48,976 bases of DNA from Terfezia claveryi (lineage: Eukaryota; Ascomycota; Pezizomycetes; Pezizales; Pezizaceae): assembly GCA_015179025.1 (NCBI GenBank), contig WHUX01000311.1, positions 1-48,976 on the forward strand, in the 5' to 3' direction. This document shows positions 1 through 11,222 of this stretch, one piece after another (positions within the stretch are counted from its first letter, which is position 1; every line of letters begins with the position of its first letter). The notes below the pieces were generated by a model. That model saw only the letters and a list, made by a program, of their open reading frames with translations. It did not search any database and was not told where the DNA came from. Position numbers and translations under genes: made by a program.

Positions 1-219
1 AAAATGAATATTTCTGTTATATATATTCTCAATTTGAAGTCTGCTCCAAAATCTACTTTAGAATCTACTCTAAAATCTACTCTAAAATCTGCTCTAAAAT
101 CTGCTTTAAAATCTGCTCTAAAATCTACTCCAAAATCTCCTTTGAAATATGCTTCAAAATCTGCTTCAAAATCTCCTATAAAATCTTCTCTAAAATCTAC
201 TTTAGTACTAAGATTTTAA
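1..219. repeat. 12-bp minisatellite (ctaaaatctgct-like)
   Basis: About a dozen imperfect copies of a 12-bp unit (ctaaaatctgct / ctaaaatctact) run head to tail from about position 45 to 205. Because 12 is a multiple of three, the array stays open and reads as a repetitive K-S-x-L peptide; nothing else suggests a protein. The unit is similar in style to the 12-bp arrays inside the foldback elements further right. Confidence 0.8.
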
Positions 220-731
220 AGCTATTAGTATGTATATAGCCTATTTTAGTATTATTATAAGCTGTATTTTAGAACTACTATATTGTAATAGTATTCTTAA
301 CAATATAATAGTAACTATTTTTAGTTTCTATAATACTTATTTAAGCAATAGTATTTTAGATAATACTTACTAAAACAATAGTATTCTAAATAATATATAC
401 TATATGCTACCCAATACTACTAAAATAAAGTTGTTTATTATATATGAAAATAAATACAAGTTGTCAACTAATATTAAAGTCTCTATAATAATATAAAAAT
501 ATGATAGTACTATTTATATAATAATATTCTGCTTTTTAGTATAGTATATATATAAGAAACTTATACTTTTGAAGACTTATATACCTTTCTAAAAGTGGTT
601 AGGTTTAAGACTAGTATACTTTTAGAAACTTATATATATATATGTGAGCAATCTATACATTTGTAGCCTTATATATATATACAAGAATTTTGTACTTTTA
701 GAAACTTATATACTTGAGGCTTATATATATA
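220..731. other. AT-rich spacer, no gene seen
   Basis: This stretch is strongly AT-rich, with many TA steps and in-frame stops on both strands. I see no coding signal, RNA gene or clear element boundary. The last ~130 bp contain degenerate copies of the TA-rich 39-bp unit (forms such as gaaacttatatatatata) found throughout the window. Confidence 0.6.
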
Positions 732-1780
732 TGTTCTGGTCCGTTCCGGGATTCCGGTCCATACCAGTATGGACCGGGCCATTCCAGGATTGCCCGGTCC
801 ATACTGGTATGGCCCCCCATACCGGTATGGACTGGGCCGTTGCGAGATTGCCGGACCATTCCGGGATGGCATATATCTACACTCTGAGCGATGAACGAAG
901 GCAAATTGAGTGGAAACCGGGTCTATTATATTTTATACATAACAAAAGCTCAAACTCCACTACGAGTAATTTCATGATACCTCTCGTTCATAGTACTATA
1001 GGTCTTGTTCTTTTCTTCATGCAGCAAAGTATCACGAACATGTTACATCATGCTCCAAAGCCACTTGTTTCCCATCATTACTTTCCTTCCATCGCAGTTA
1101 TTTGGGTCTCGCAGGTATGCTTTAATTCTGCGATACCTAGGTGGTTCTTGTTAGTTGCCATGTACTTGAATTGGATATTAAGGAATTACTTCTCAAAGGT
1201 TACCTGGGATTTACTTCAATAATTGTGCTTCGAGGTCGAGTGAAACCTAGGGGGTGAAACTGATCCAAATCAATAGCACCATGTAAGGGCGGGAATGTCG
1301 TGGTATGTTGGTAATTCCGCGGTGTGCTCTGGTAATATCAGTGTGCACAATATGTTACATTGAACAAGTGTGTTGCATTGAAGAAAATTCTCACGAACTA
1401 AAGGTTTCAATTCCGTAACGGACCAGAACATTTCTCTAATAATAACTTCATTTTGGGTATACCTCTACTGAATATTTTTTTTGATAGGTCGCCTATGTTA
1501 TCTCCGATGTTCTTTGGCTAAATGTTGCTACAAAATAACCTTCATATCGGATATGTCCCTATTTAGTAATTTTAATGTCGCTGTGGCCGCTGTGGCCACT
1601 ATGGTGTTGTGGTAAATCCTTGTTGCTATCCGTGACATTGAATAATTTAATCCCGTAACGGCCTGGTCCGTTGCGATATCCAGCCATACCGTAACGGCCT
1701 GGTCCGTTGCGATATCCAGTCCATACCGGTATAGACCGGGCCATACCGGTATGGACCGGATCCCGGAATGGACCAGAACA
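732..1780. mobile_element. Composite MITE-like element with TGTTCTGGTCC ends
   Basis: The element begins TGTTCTGGTCCGTTCCGGGA and ends with the inverse, ATCCCGGAATGGACCAGAACA minus its first base, so it has terminal inverted repeats of about 21 bp. It lies in a TA-rich flank (tatata on both sides), which hides any target duplication. An internal copy of the terminal repeat ends at 1430, so 732-1430 looks like a ~700-bp element and 1431-1780 like a leftover end of a longer family member. The GC-rich ends carry several palindromes of the type CCATACCGGTATGG. No transposase ORF is present. The same composite occurs inverted at 8246-9238. The open frame at 644-1222 overlaps the element and is not convincing as a gene. 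Confidence 0.75.
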
Positions 1781-2040
1781 TATATCTATAAGAAATCTAT
1801 ATATTCATAAGCTTATATATATATATTTAAGAAATCTAAACATTTGAGGCCTTATATATATATATATATAAGTTTTGTATATATATATATATAAGTTTCA
1901 AAAAGAAAGAGTTTCATATATATATATATATAAGCCTACAAATATATAGATTTCTTATAGATACTAAGTTCTAAACAACTTTGTCCAAGTAAGGTATAGT
2001 AGGACTCATTGGAGCTGGTACTATCTTCAATAGTGAGGAT
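1781..2040. repeat. TA microsatellite with degenerate 39-bp units
   Basis: Runs of (TA)n alternate with pieces such as agaaatctatacattcataagct, a decayed form of the 39-bp repeat that elsewhere flanks every MITE-like copy. The MITE at 732-1780 therefore also sits inside such an array. Confidence 0.6.
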
Positions 2041-2402
2041 ATACTAGTACATTTCTATATAAGCTTTCTATACATATTCTATATGAGCTTTCTTCTGACT
2101 AAGCTGCCAATACAAGTATGTACCAGCTTCTTAATACAAGCCTGTATAATCTTCAGTGTAAGTATATGTAAAATTCTTAGTATAAGCTTCTTAGTATGAG
2201 CTAGTATGAGCTTCCTTCTATATAAACATATATAGGCTTCTCAGTGTGAGCATATATGAGCTTCCTAATACAAGTATATGTAAGCTTTCTAGTACAAGCT
2301 TCCCTCCATATAAGCATATATAAGTTTTCTAGTATAAGTTTCCCCTTATGTGAGCTTATATAAACTTCCCAAAGCAACCTTCCTAGTATAAGCTTGTGCA
2401 AC
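2041..2402. repeat. ~30-bp tandem repeat (agcttYctagtataagct) left of foldback element
   Basis: Imperfect tandem copies built on the pattern 'aagcttcctagtataagcatatat' fill this interval. The same pattern in the same orientation resumes at about 20809-21000, on the far side of the large foldback-like element. This suggests that element inserted into a pre-existing array. Confidence 0.6.
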
Positions 2403-2928
2403 ATCAGCAAAAAAAATATTCACATTATGTGTCTTCTTGTACGTCCGACGCACAGGATGCATGGGACAGAAACTTACAATCAGGATGCCAAACGCTTGGT
2501 GCACCAGCATCGGGACGCACCACTCGTGTGTACCAGCATCGGGACGAACCACTCGTGTGTACCAGCGTCGGGATACAGCACTCATGCATACTAGTGCCCA
2601 GGATGCAACACAAGTATGCTCCCACGCCTGAGATACAACAGAAATATGCTATTGCTTCTTACATGCAATAATAATATGAAATGGGCTGCTCGTCCCCAAA
2701 GCTATAGGTTCTATATCTGGCGTTACTGAACCAGGGCCCCAAATCGCTCTTTTCTATGATACACACCCGTTTACCGCTTGCATGTACGATGCTCTAATAC
2801 TAGCCAGCTATGTAGCTGCTATTGCAGCCATTGAATATGCATGGAGCAGAAATATCCATTGTATTCGCTAATAATTATATACATAAAAGTATTGAGCAAT
2901 AGATATATATATAGAACATGCAATTGCT

Positions 2929-3075
2929 GTAATACTCGCTCTAATACTCACTCTAATACTTGCTCTAATACTCGCTCTAACACTTGCTCTAATACTCACT
3001 CTAATACTCGCTCCAATACTCGCTCCAATACTCAATCTAATACTTACACTAATACTCGCTCTAATGCTTGCCATA
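2929..3075. repeat. 12-bp array (ctaatactcgct), left arm
   Basis: About twelve copies of ctaatactcgct/ctaatactcact. The reverse complement (gagcgagtattagag) occurs at 20230-20335 in the opposite arm. Related arrays occur at 31290-31400 and 37375-37450. The frame reads SNTRSNTC repeats and is not a gene. Confidence 0.85.
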
Positions 3076-3079
3076 ATGT

Positions 3080-3395
3080 ACTAGGATATAGAGCTAAGGG
3101 AAAATGCACGGGGAAGGGAGGTATATATACAGGAAAACCATAGTTGCTAAGGCCGACTGCTAAGGCCGACTGCTAAGGCCGACAATTTAGACTTTCTGAA
3201 GACAATGAGACAAGGGATAACAAGAGAAGTGGCATGATAGTGATCAATAGCGCTCAGCCCCCTTTCGCCCGCGGGTGCCATACTATTTAATATCCGGCCT
3301 AGTAATAGTCATATTGGGAAATCATAGTCGTTGTATTGAGATATATATGTAGTTCATCCTTTGTGATATGTTTTGTAGGAATTCATGCATTTGCG
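3080..3395. repeat. Inverted-repeat block of foldback arm
   Basis: This block includes three copies of tgctaaggccgac (3148-3184) and the string tttagactttctgaagacaatgaga, and ends with ggaattcatgcatttgcggg. Its first two-thirds match the reverse complement of 20040-20230 and, in the second foldback element, 31430-31640 and the reverse of 35450-35660. Its last ~100 bp match the reverse complement of 6225-6330, making a sub-palindrome around 3396-6224. Confidence 0.7.
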
Positions 3396-3831
3396 GGCAT
3401 ATATATATATATATGTGGAAGAAACTCGTACTTTTGGAGACATATATATATATATACAAGAAATCATTATATTCGCGAGCTTATATATATATGTGCGAGA
3501 AACTCGTGCTTTTGGAGACTTATATATATATGTGCGAGAAATCCATCAATTCGCAAGCTTATATATATATATATATGTGGGAGAAACTCGTACTTTTGAA
3601 GACATATATATATGCAACAAATCCATACATTTGCGAGCTTATATATATATATACGAGAAACTCGAGACTTATATATATATGTGTGAGAAATCTATGCATT
3701 TGTGAGCTTATATATATATATGTGAGAAACTCATTCTTTTGGAGACTTATATATATATATGTGAGAAATCCGTATATTCATGAGCTTATATATATATGTG
3801 GGAGAAACTCGTGCTTTTGGAGACTTATATA
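3396..3831. repeat. 39-bp TA-rich minisatellite
   Basis: About eleven imperfect units alternate two core types: gagaaactcgtgcttttggagac and gagaaatccatacattcgcgagc, each followed by (TA)n and atgtg. The array runs directly into the MITE at 3832. Unit length near a multiple of three leaves open frames on both strands, such as 3368-3988, which I do not regard as genes. Confidence 0.85.
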
Positions 3832-5928
3832 TGTTCTGGTCCGTTCCGGGATCCGGGCCATACTGGTATGGACTGGATATCGCAACAGACTAGGCCATTA
3901 CGGAATTAAATTGTTCAATGTCATGGATAGCAACAAGGATTTACCACAACACCACAGCGGCCACAGTGACATTAAAAGTACTAAATAGGGACATATCCAA
4001 TATGAAAGTAATTTTGTAGCAACATTTGGTCAACGGAGATAACATAAGTGACCTATTGAAGAAAATACTCAGTAGAGGTATACCTAAAATGAAGGTTATT
4101 ATATAGAGAAACATTAGGTCAAAGAACAAGAGGTTGTAGTATGTGTAATAGTAGCCTTTAAAGATCATGATACTATAACTTCTTTGCAACAAACACAAGT
4201 GTTTTAACCATTGCTTTGCTTAATTACACTCTTACCGGTCTCTACAACATTACACTCTTACCACCAATAGAAGCATGCAAAACACCATTACCTAGAGCCA
4301 GCGGAAGCATGAATTACATGCATATATAGAGGCCGAAAAGCTATCATTTCTATATGTTTGTCTTCTCATTCGTTTCCTATATATGGGTATTTCCACCTTT
4401 ATGCTAGGTTTTGCCAATTGCAGGAGGAGCCCCAACCGACGTGGCGGGATGATTGTAGGTAAGACATGTAATCTGGTTTTAAGACAGTGCCAGTCGATCC
4501 AATAGCTGGCGGCAAGATACGGCAAGTCCCTATTTCTAAGGTATGCCTAGCTGGGACTTAAAGATTTTCTCCTGTTCATTCCTTCCAAATAATTTTGCTC
4601 GCTCAATTCTACCTGGTTTGCTTGCTCATTTTCTCACTTATTTTCTTGCTCATTTACTTGCTCAATTCTAGGCTGATTTGCTCACTCGATTGTATGCTGA
4701 TTTGCTTGCTTGATTCTAGGCTGATTTGCTCGCTCAATTATATGCTGATTTGCTTACTCGATTATATGCTGATTTGCTCGCTCGATTATATGCTGATTTG
4801 CTTGCTCAATTCTAGGCTGATTTCCTCCCTCGATTATATGCTGATTTGCTTGCTCGATTATATGCTGATTTGCTCTCTCGATTATATGTTGATTTGCTCA
4901 CTCGATTATATGCTGATTTGTTCACTCGATTATATGCTGATTTGCTCGCTCGATTCTAGGCTGATTTCCTCGCTCAATTATATGCTGATTTGCTCGCTCG
5001 ATTATATGCTTATTTGCTTGCTCGATTATATACTGATTTGCTCGCTCGATTATATGCTGATTTGCTTGCTCGATTATGTGCTGATTTGCTCACTCGATTC
5101 TAGGCTGATTTCCTCGCTCGATTCTATGCCAGTGGTGATTTCCTTGCTCAATTCTCTGCTGATTTCCTTTCTCAATTCTAAGCTGATTTGCTTGCTCGAT
5201 TCTATGCTGGTTTGCTCGCTTATTTTCTCACTGATTTGCTTGCTCGATTCTAGGCTGATTTGCTCGCTCGATTGTAGGCTGATTTCCTCGCTCGATTCGG
5301 TGATATCCTTGCTCAATTCTCTACTGATTTCCTTGCTCAATTTTAGGCTGATTTCCTTGCTCGATTCTAGGCTGAGTTACTTGCTCAATTCTAGCGGATA
5401 TCCAGGTTAATATGGACAGTGAATTGCAGGCTCATATGGACGGTGAATCTAGGATTCTAGGGATACGGATGTGAAGGCTGGTACAGATGGGGGTTTTGGG
5501 GCGTAGTATGTTAGATAGTCTTATTAGATAATTGTGAGAATAAAATGTATTATTTCAAAATGTATATAATACAGGTGAACTATAAGAACAAGCATAGTAG
5601 CGCGGGCATAGATATGCTGGGAGACCATTTGCATTGGAGTTTGGAATGGGATGGTGACTGCATAGAGGGTAGAGGTTAAGGTAGATATGAATCTAGGAAT
5701 ATGGCATTAAATGATTTACGTTGGTTAGGCCAAATAAGTTGGGTGTGCATAAGGAAATATAAAAAGATATAAATATTTATACCATCCCGAAACGGCCTGG
5801 GTAATCTCACAATCTCGCAACGGCCCGGTCCATACCGGTATGGGGGGTCATACCGGTATAGCCCGAGCAATCCTGGAACGGCCCGGTCTATACCGGTATG
5901 GCCTGGAATCCTGGAACGGACCAGACCA
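3832..5928. mobile_element. MITE-like element with TGTTCTGGTCC ends, 2.1 kb
   Basis: It begins TGTTCTGGTCCGTTCCGGGA and ends in ggaatcctggaacggaccagacca minus context, a one-base variant of the inverse. Order inside: GC-rich palindromic end; a ~250-bp block beginning ttaaattgttcaatgtca; a block with ttaattacactcttaccgg; a 24-bp minisatellite (4655-5400); a block with caaatgatttacgttgg; and a second palindromic end with CCATACCGGTATGG motifs. Copies in reverse orientation are at 9282-11222 and 32560-34776. No transposase ORF is visible, so it is presumably non-autonomous. Confidence 0.75.
4655..5400. repeat. 24-bp minisatellite inside MITE (forward copy)
   Basis: Roughly thirty imperfect copies of gatttgctcgctcgattatatgct. 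Variants carry ctaggct in place of tatgct. The 24-bp period encodes an eight-residue hydrophobic repeat on one strand (SLDYMLIC-like) and a charged repeat on the other, both open by periodicity. Inverted copies are at 9841-10385 and 33118-33385; a forward relative is at 36455-36700. Confidence 0.9.
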
Positions 5929-6330
5929 TATATATATATGTGAGAAATCCACACATTTGCGGGCCTATATATATATGTCTCCACAAGCATGAGTTTCTCG
6001 CACATCTATATAAATATGCCTATGAATACATACATTTCTCTATATGTCTCCAAAAGCATAAGTTTCTCATATCTATATATCTCCAAAAGCATAATTTTCT
6101 CACATATATATATATAAGCTTGCGAATGCATGGATTTCTCGCATATATATATATATGTCTCCAAAAGCACAACTTTCTTGTACATATATATATATATATG
6201 CCTGCGAATGTATAAATTCCTACAAAACATATCACAAAGTATGAACTATGCACATATTTCGATACAATAACTACGATTTCCCAATATGCCTATTACTAGG
6301 CCAGGAATTGAATAGTACGGTACCTGTGGC
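5929..6330. repeat. 39-bp array (inverted) and closing inverted block
   Basis: Positions 5929-6224 hold the 39-bp units in reverse orientation (gcatgagtttctcgcacatatata). They are followed by ~100 bp that is the reverse complement of the block ending at 3395 (gcgaatgtataaattcctac ... gatttcccaatatg). Together with 3290-3831 this forms a ~3-kb palindrome centred on the MITE. Confidence 0.75.
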
Positions 6331-6985
6331 ATTACAAAGGAATATAGTTTGCCTTTATGGCATCTGACGCCTTCGGTGCCACTAATGACAAACTGCCAGT
6401 TACCAGCGCACTCCCCTGTTTCTCTGTCTCTCCGATGCCGGCTCTTCACAGGCTGCCTGCTAACGCTGGCACCACATGGTCCTCCTCCTGACCCTGACGT
6501 TCCTGCACAATCATCAGGAATGAGCTCTGATGTCATGTCTTGGGAGGTACCGCCCTGGCGACATGTTTTCTGAGGTGCCGCCATGATGAGTGTCTTTAAC
6601 ATCGACGCCCTAGCACAACTACTTGATAGGCAAACCACTGTGTGCACTCAAAGCATGGAGGTGATAGCAGCTATACATTGCAAGAACTATGTATGTTTGA
6701 ATTTCTATATACATAGCTGAGCTATAGATGCACTTCCAATGAACCATTCCCTCATGCATTCCACTTGAACTTATCCTGTGCATATGCCTCCAAAAATCCT
6801 AGCGGTTACCTGATCTGAGCCGTCTGCAAAGTCATTATTGCCATGCTTTGATCTAATAATATCCATATAGCTATTAACAACAGAATGCTGATATCGCGAG
6901 ACTACACATAACTAGAGCTACCCAATTACTAGCTGATGTAGTCATCCACTGCCTTGAGCAATGCCTATTACTAGAGCAATTAGCT
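6331..6985. other. Unique block of left foldback arm, no gene
   Basis: A relatively GC-balanced block. From about 6590 it is the imperfect reverse complement of 19320-19690 (for example gcacaactacttgatagg against ctatcaggtagttgtgcc). The part at 6331-6590 has short open frames on both strands, but I recognise nothing and see no splice structure. Confidence 0.5.
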
Positions 6986-7925
6986 ATGCATTCCTATAAA
7001 GTCCGTGGATTTGCTGGCAAGTTCATGTACCTAGGTATGTCTACGCATATAGATGGGGAATATCTTGGGAGTGCACTTGCGGAGTCCTAAGAGCAATTAG
7101 CTATGCCTTCACATACAGTCCGCTGGTTTTCTGGTGAGTTCATGTACCTGGCTATGCCTGTGTCTGTGCATATAGATTGGGGATATATCAGAACAGCACT
7201 GGCGGAGTCCTAAGAGCAATTAGCTAGAGTCCGCTAGTTTTCTGGCGAGTTCACATACCTAGCTATGCCTGTGTCTGTGCATATAGATTGGGGATATATC
7301 GGAACTGCACTGGCGGAGTCCTAAGAGCAATTAGCTATACATTCACATAGAGTCCGCTGGTTTTCTGGCCAGTTCATGTACCTGGCTATGCTTGTGTCTG
7401 CGCATATAGATTGGGGATATATCGGAACTGTACTGGCGGAGTCCTAAGAGCAATTAGCTATACATTCACATAGAGTCCGCTAGTTTTCTGGCCAGTTCAT
7501 GTACTTGGCTATGCTTGTGTCTGCGCATATAGATTAGGGATATATCGGAACTGCACTGGCGGAGTCCTAAAAGCAATTAGCTATACATTCACATAGAGTC
7601 TGCTGGTTTTCTGGCCAGTTCATATACCTAACTATGCCTGTGTCTACGCATATAGATTGGGGATATATCAGAACTGCACTGACGGAGTCCTAAGAGCAAT
7701 TAGCTAGAGTCTGCTGGTTTTCTAGCGAGTTTACGTACCTACCTATGCCTGTGTCTGCACATATAGATTGGGGATATATCGGAACTGCACTAGCGGAGTC
7801 CTAAGAGTAATTAGCTATATATTCATATAGAGTCCGCTGGTTTTCTGGCGAGTTCACGTACCTAGCTAGCTATGTCTCCGCATATAGATGGGGGATATCT
7901 CAAGAGTACACTGGGGGAGTCCTAA
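6986..7925. repeat. ~112-125-bp satellite, left arm
   Basis: About eight head-to-tail units, each containing ggagtcctaagagcaattagct, tccgctggttttctggc and tagattggggatatatc. Some units lack a short segment (tatacattcacata), giving two size classes. The reverse complement array is at 18193-19320. Confidence 0.85.
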
Positions 7926-8245
7926 CCTCAGCTTCACCTGCCGCCGACTGGCTGGTTGAGTTACCTGTACAAAGAGGGGGCGTACGTGCTCTCATATTAT
8001 GTTCGTTCACGCATGCCTGGAAATATGTCTTGGTTGACGCGGCCAACAAATATGTGTGATTGGCCGGAAGGCAGATTAGTACACGCTGGTATGACAGATC
8101 AGCACATGCATGTTTCAGGCCACATATACCCGCCAGCCGTGAGATTACCGAAGTGAGTAATAGGTATGGAAGAGGAGCCCTCATAGCAGGCTTGTAAATA
8201 TGGACTTGTTTATACGAGAAACTCATGCTTTGAGACTTATATATA
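7926..8245. repeat. Inverted block next to foldback centre (left)
   Basis: Reverse complement of about 12045-12345. Shared strings include gccgccgactggctggttga here and its inverse there. It leads through one 39-bp-type unit into the MITE at 8246. The two blocks bracket the centre of the large palindrome. Confidence 0.75.
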
Positions 8246-9238
8246 TGTTCTGGTCTGTTACGGTATGGCTGTATATCGCAACGGACCAGGCCGTTACGGG
8301 ATTAAATTGTTCAATGTCACGGATAGCAACAAGGATTTACCACAACACAACAGCGGCCACAGCGACATTAAAATTACTAAATAGGGACATATCCGATATG
8401 AAGGTTATTTTGTAGTAACATTTGGTCAAAGAACATCGGAGATAACATAGGTGACCTATTCAAAAAAAAACTCAGTAGAGGTATACCCGAAATGAAAGTT
8501 ATTATGTAGAGAAATGTTCTGGTCCGTTACAGAATTGAAACCTTTAGTTCGTGAGAATTTTCTTCAACGCAACACACTTGTTCAATGTAACATATTGTGC
8601 ATACTGACATTACTAGAGTACACTGTGGAATTACCAACATACCACGACATTCCAGCCCTTACCATAATGTCAGTTGGTCAGAAGATAATGGTGCTATTGA
8701 TTTGAATCAGTTTCACCCCCTAGGTTTCACTTGATCTCGAAGCGCAATTATTGAAGTAAATCCCAGGTAACCTTTGAGAAGTAATTCCTTAATATCCAAT
8801 TCAAGTACATGGTGAGTAACAAGAACTACCTAGGTATTGCAGAATCAAAGCATATCTGCGAGACCCAAATAACTGCGATGGAAGGAAAGTAATGATGGGA
8901 AACAAGTGGCTTTGGAGCATGATGTAACATGTTCGTGATACTTTGCTGTATTCAGAAAAGAACAAGACCTATAGTACTATGAACGAGAGGTATCATGAAA
9001 TTACTCATAGTGAAGTTTGAGCTTTTGTTATGTATAAAATATAATAGACCCGGTTTCCACTCAATTTGGCTTCATTCATAGCTCAGAGTGTAGATATATA
9101 CCATCCCGGAATGGCTCGGCAATCTCCAAACGGCCCAGTCCATACCGGTATGGGGGGCCATACCGGTATGGCCCGGGCAATCCCGGAACGGCCCGGTCCA
9201 TACCGGTATGGACCGGAATCCCGGAACGGACTAGAACA
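8246..9238. mobile_element. Composite MITE-like element (inverted copy of 732-1780)
   Basis: Begins TGTTCTGGTCTGTTACGG and ends in ggaacggactagaaca. An internal terminal repeat starts at 8515 (TGTTCTGGTCCGTTACAG), so 8515-9238 is a ~725-bp element and 8246-8514 is the end of the longer family. The junction (agagaaa then TGTTCTGG) is the same as in 732-1780, so both copies descend from one composite. Confidence 0.75.
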
Positions 9239-9281
9239 TATATATATATGTGAGAAACTCATACTTTTCCAGGCTTATATA
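9239..9281. repeat. Single 39-bp unit between two MITEs
   Basis: One TA-flanked unit (gtgagaaactcatacttttccaggctt minus flanks) separates the MITE ending at 9238 from the one starting at 9282. Both therefore sit in the same type of target. Confidence 0.7.
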
Positions 9282-11222
9282 TGTTCTGGTCCGTTCCGGG
9301 ATTCCAGGCCATACTGGTATAGACCGGGCCGTTCCAGGATTGCCCGGGCCATACCGGTATGGCCCCCCATACCGGTATGGACCGGGCCGTTGCGAGATTG
9401 CGAGATTACCCAGGCCATTCCGGGATGGCATAAATATTCATATCTTCTTATATTTCCTTATGCACACCCAACTTATTTGGCCTAACTAACGTAAATCATT
9501 TGATGCTATATTCCTAGATTCATGTCTACCTTAACCTCTACCCTCTACGTAGTCACCATCCCATTCCAAACTCCAACGCAAATGGTCTCCCAGCATATCC
9601 GCACCTGCGCTACCGTGCTTGTTCTTGTAGTTCACCTGCATTATATGCATTTTGAAATAATCCATTTTATTCTCACGATTATCTAATAAGGCTATCTTAC
9701 ACGCTGCGCCTCAAAACCCCCATCTGTACCAGCCTTCACATCCGCGTCCCTAGAATCCTAGATTCGCCGTCCATATGAGCCTGCAATTCACTGTCCATAT
9801 TAACCTGGATATCCGCTAGAATTGAGCAAGCAACTCAGCCTAGAATAGAGCTAGGAAATCAGCCTAGAATTGAGCGAGGAAATCAGTAGAGAATTGAGCA
9901 AGGATATCACCGAATCGAGCGAGGAAATCAGCCTACAATCGAGCGAGCAAATCAGCCTAGAATCGAGCAAGCAAATCAGCGAGAAAATGAGCAAGCAAAC
10001 CAGCGTAGAATCGAGCAAGCAAATCAGCCTAGAATTGAGAAAAGAAATCAGCAGAGAATTGAGCAAGGAAATTACCACTGGCATAGAATTGAGCGAGGAA
10101 ATCAGCCTAGAATCGAGCGAGCAAATCAGCATATATTCGAGCGAGCAAATCAGCATATAATCGAGCGAGCAAATCAGCCTAGAATCGAGCGAGCAAATCA
10201 GCATATAATCGAGCGAGCAAATCAGCATATAATCAAGCGAGCAAATCAGCATATAATCGAGCGAGCAAATCAGCCTAGAATCAAGCAAGCAAATCAGCAT
10301 ACAATTGAGCGAGCAAATCAGCCTAGAATCGAGCAAGCAAATCAGCAAGAAAATGAGCGGGAAAATGAGCGAGCAAACCAGGTAGAATTGAGCGAGCAAA
10401 ATTATTTGGAAGGAATGAACAGGAGAAAAGCTCTAAGTCCCAGCCGGGCACACCTTAGAAATAGGGACTTGCCATGTCTTGCTAGCCATTGGATCGACTG
10501 GCACTATCTTAAAACCAGATTACATGTCTTACCTACAATCATCCCGCTGCGTCGGTTGGGGCTCCTCCTGCAATTGGCAAAACCTAGCACAAAGGAGGAA
10601 ATACCCATATATAGGAAACGAATGAGAAGACAAATATATAGAAATGATGGCTTTTCGGCCTCTATATATGCATGCAATTCATGCTTCCGCTGGCTCTAGA
10701 TAATGGTGTTTTGCATGCTTCCGCTGGTGGTAAGAGTGTAATATTGTAGAGACCGGTAAGAGTGTAATTAAGCAAAGCAATGGTTAAAACACTTGTGTTT
10801 GTTGCAAAGAAGTTATGGTATCGTGATCTTTAAAGGCTACTATTGCGCATGCTACAACCTCTTGTTCTTTGACCTAATGTTTCTCTAAATAATAACCTTC
10901 ATTTCGGGTATACCTCTACTGAGTATTTTCTTCGATAGGTCACTTATGTTATCTCCGATTTTCTTTGACCAAATGTTGCTACAAAATTACCTTCATATCG
11001 GATATGTCCCTATTTAGTACTTTTAATGTCGCTGTGGCCGCTGTGGTGTTGTGGTAAATCCTTGTTGCTATCCGTGACATTGAACAATTTAATCCCGTAA
11101 CGGCCTAGTCCGTTGCGATATCCAGCCATACCGTAACGGCCTGGTCCGTTGCGATATCCAGTCCATACCGGTATGGACCGGGCCATACTGGTATGGCCCG
11201 GATCCCGGAACGGACCAGAACA
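9282..11222. mobile_element. MITE-like element, reverse of 3832-5928
   Basis: Begins TGTTCTGGTCCGTTCCGGGA and ends gatcccggaacggaccagaaca minus its first bases. Contents match 3832-5928 in reverse order, including the 24-bp minisatellite (9841-10385) and the block near 10990-11100. Length is 1941 bp against 2097 bp, mostly because the minisatellite is shorter. No transposase is seen. Confidence 0.8.
9841..10385. repeat. 24-bp minisatellite inside MITE (inverted copy)
   Basis: Units of gagcgagcaaatcagcatataatc and variants, the reverse complement of 4655-5400, with about twenty copies. Open frames over it (for example 9851-10399 on the minus strand) arise from periodicity. Confidence 0.9.

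Noticed and set aside
644..1222. 192-codon frame at the left end of the window
   Set aside because: It starts outside the MITE, crosses its inverted end and palindromes, and ends within it. The inverted copy at 8246-9238 does not keep the frame.
3368..3988. Open frame of 206 codons (Tyr/Ile-rich) over the 39-bp array, and similar frames at 11430-12013, 31757-32114 and 34620-35507
   Set aside because: The unit length is near a multiple of three and lacks stops on both strands, so open frames appear on opposite strands of the same DNA. No conserved domain or start context.
4595..5410. 271-codon frame with a repeating hydrophobic SLDYMLIC motif, resembling a membrane protein
   Set aside because: It is a translation of the 24-bp minisatellite. 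The opposite strand is also open, and array length differs between element copies without regard to a protein.
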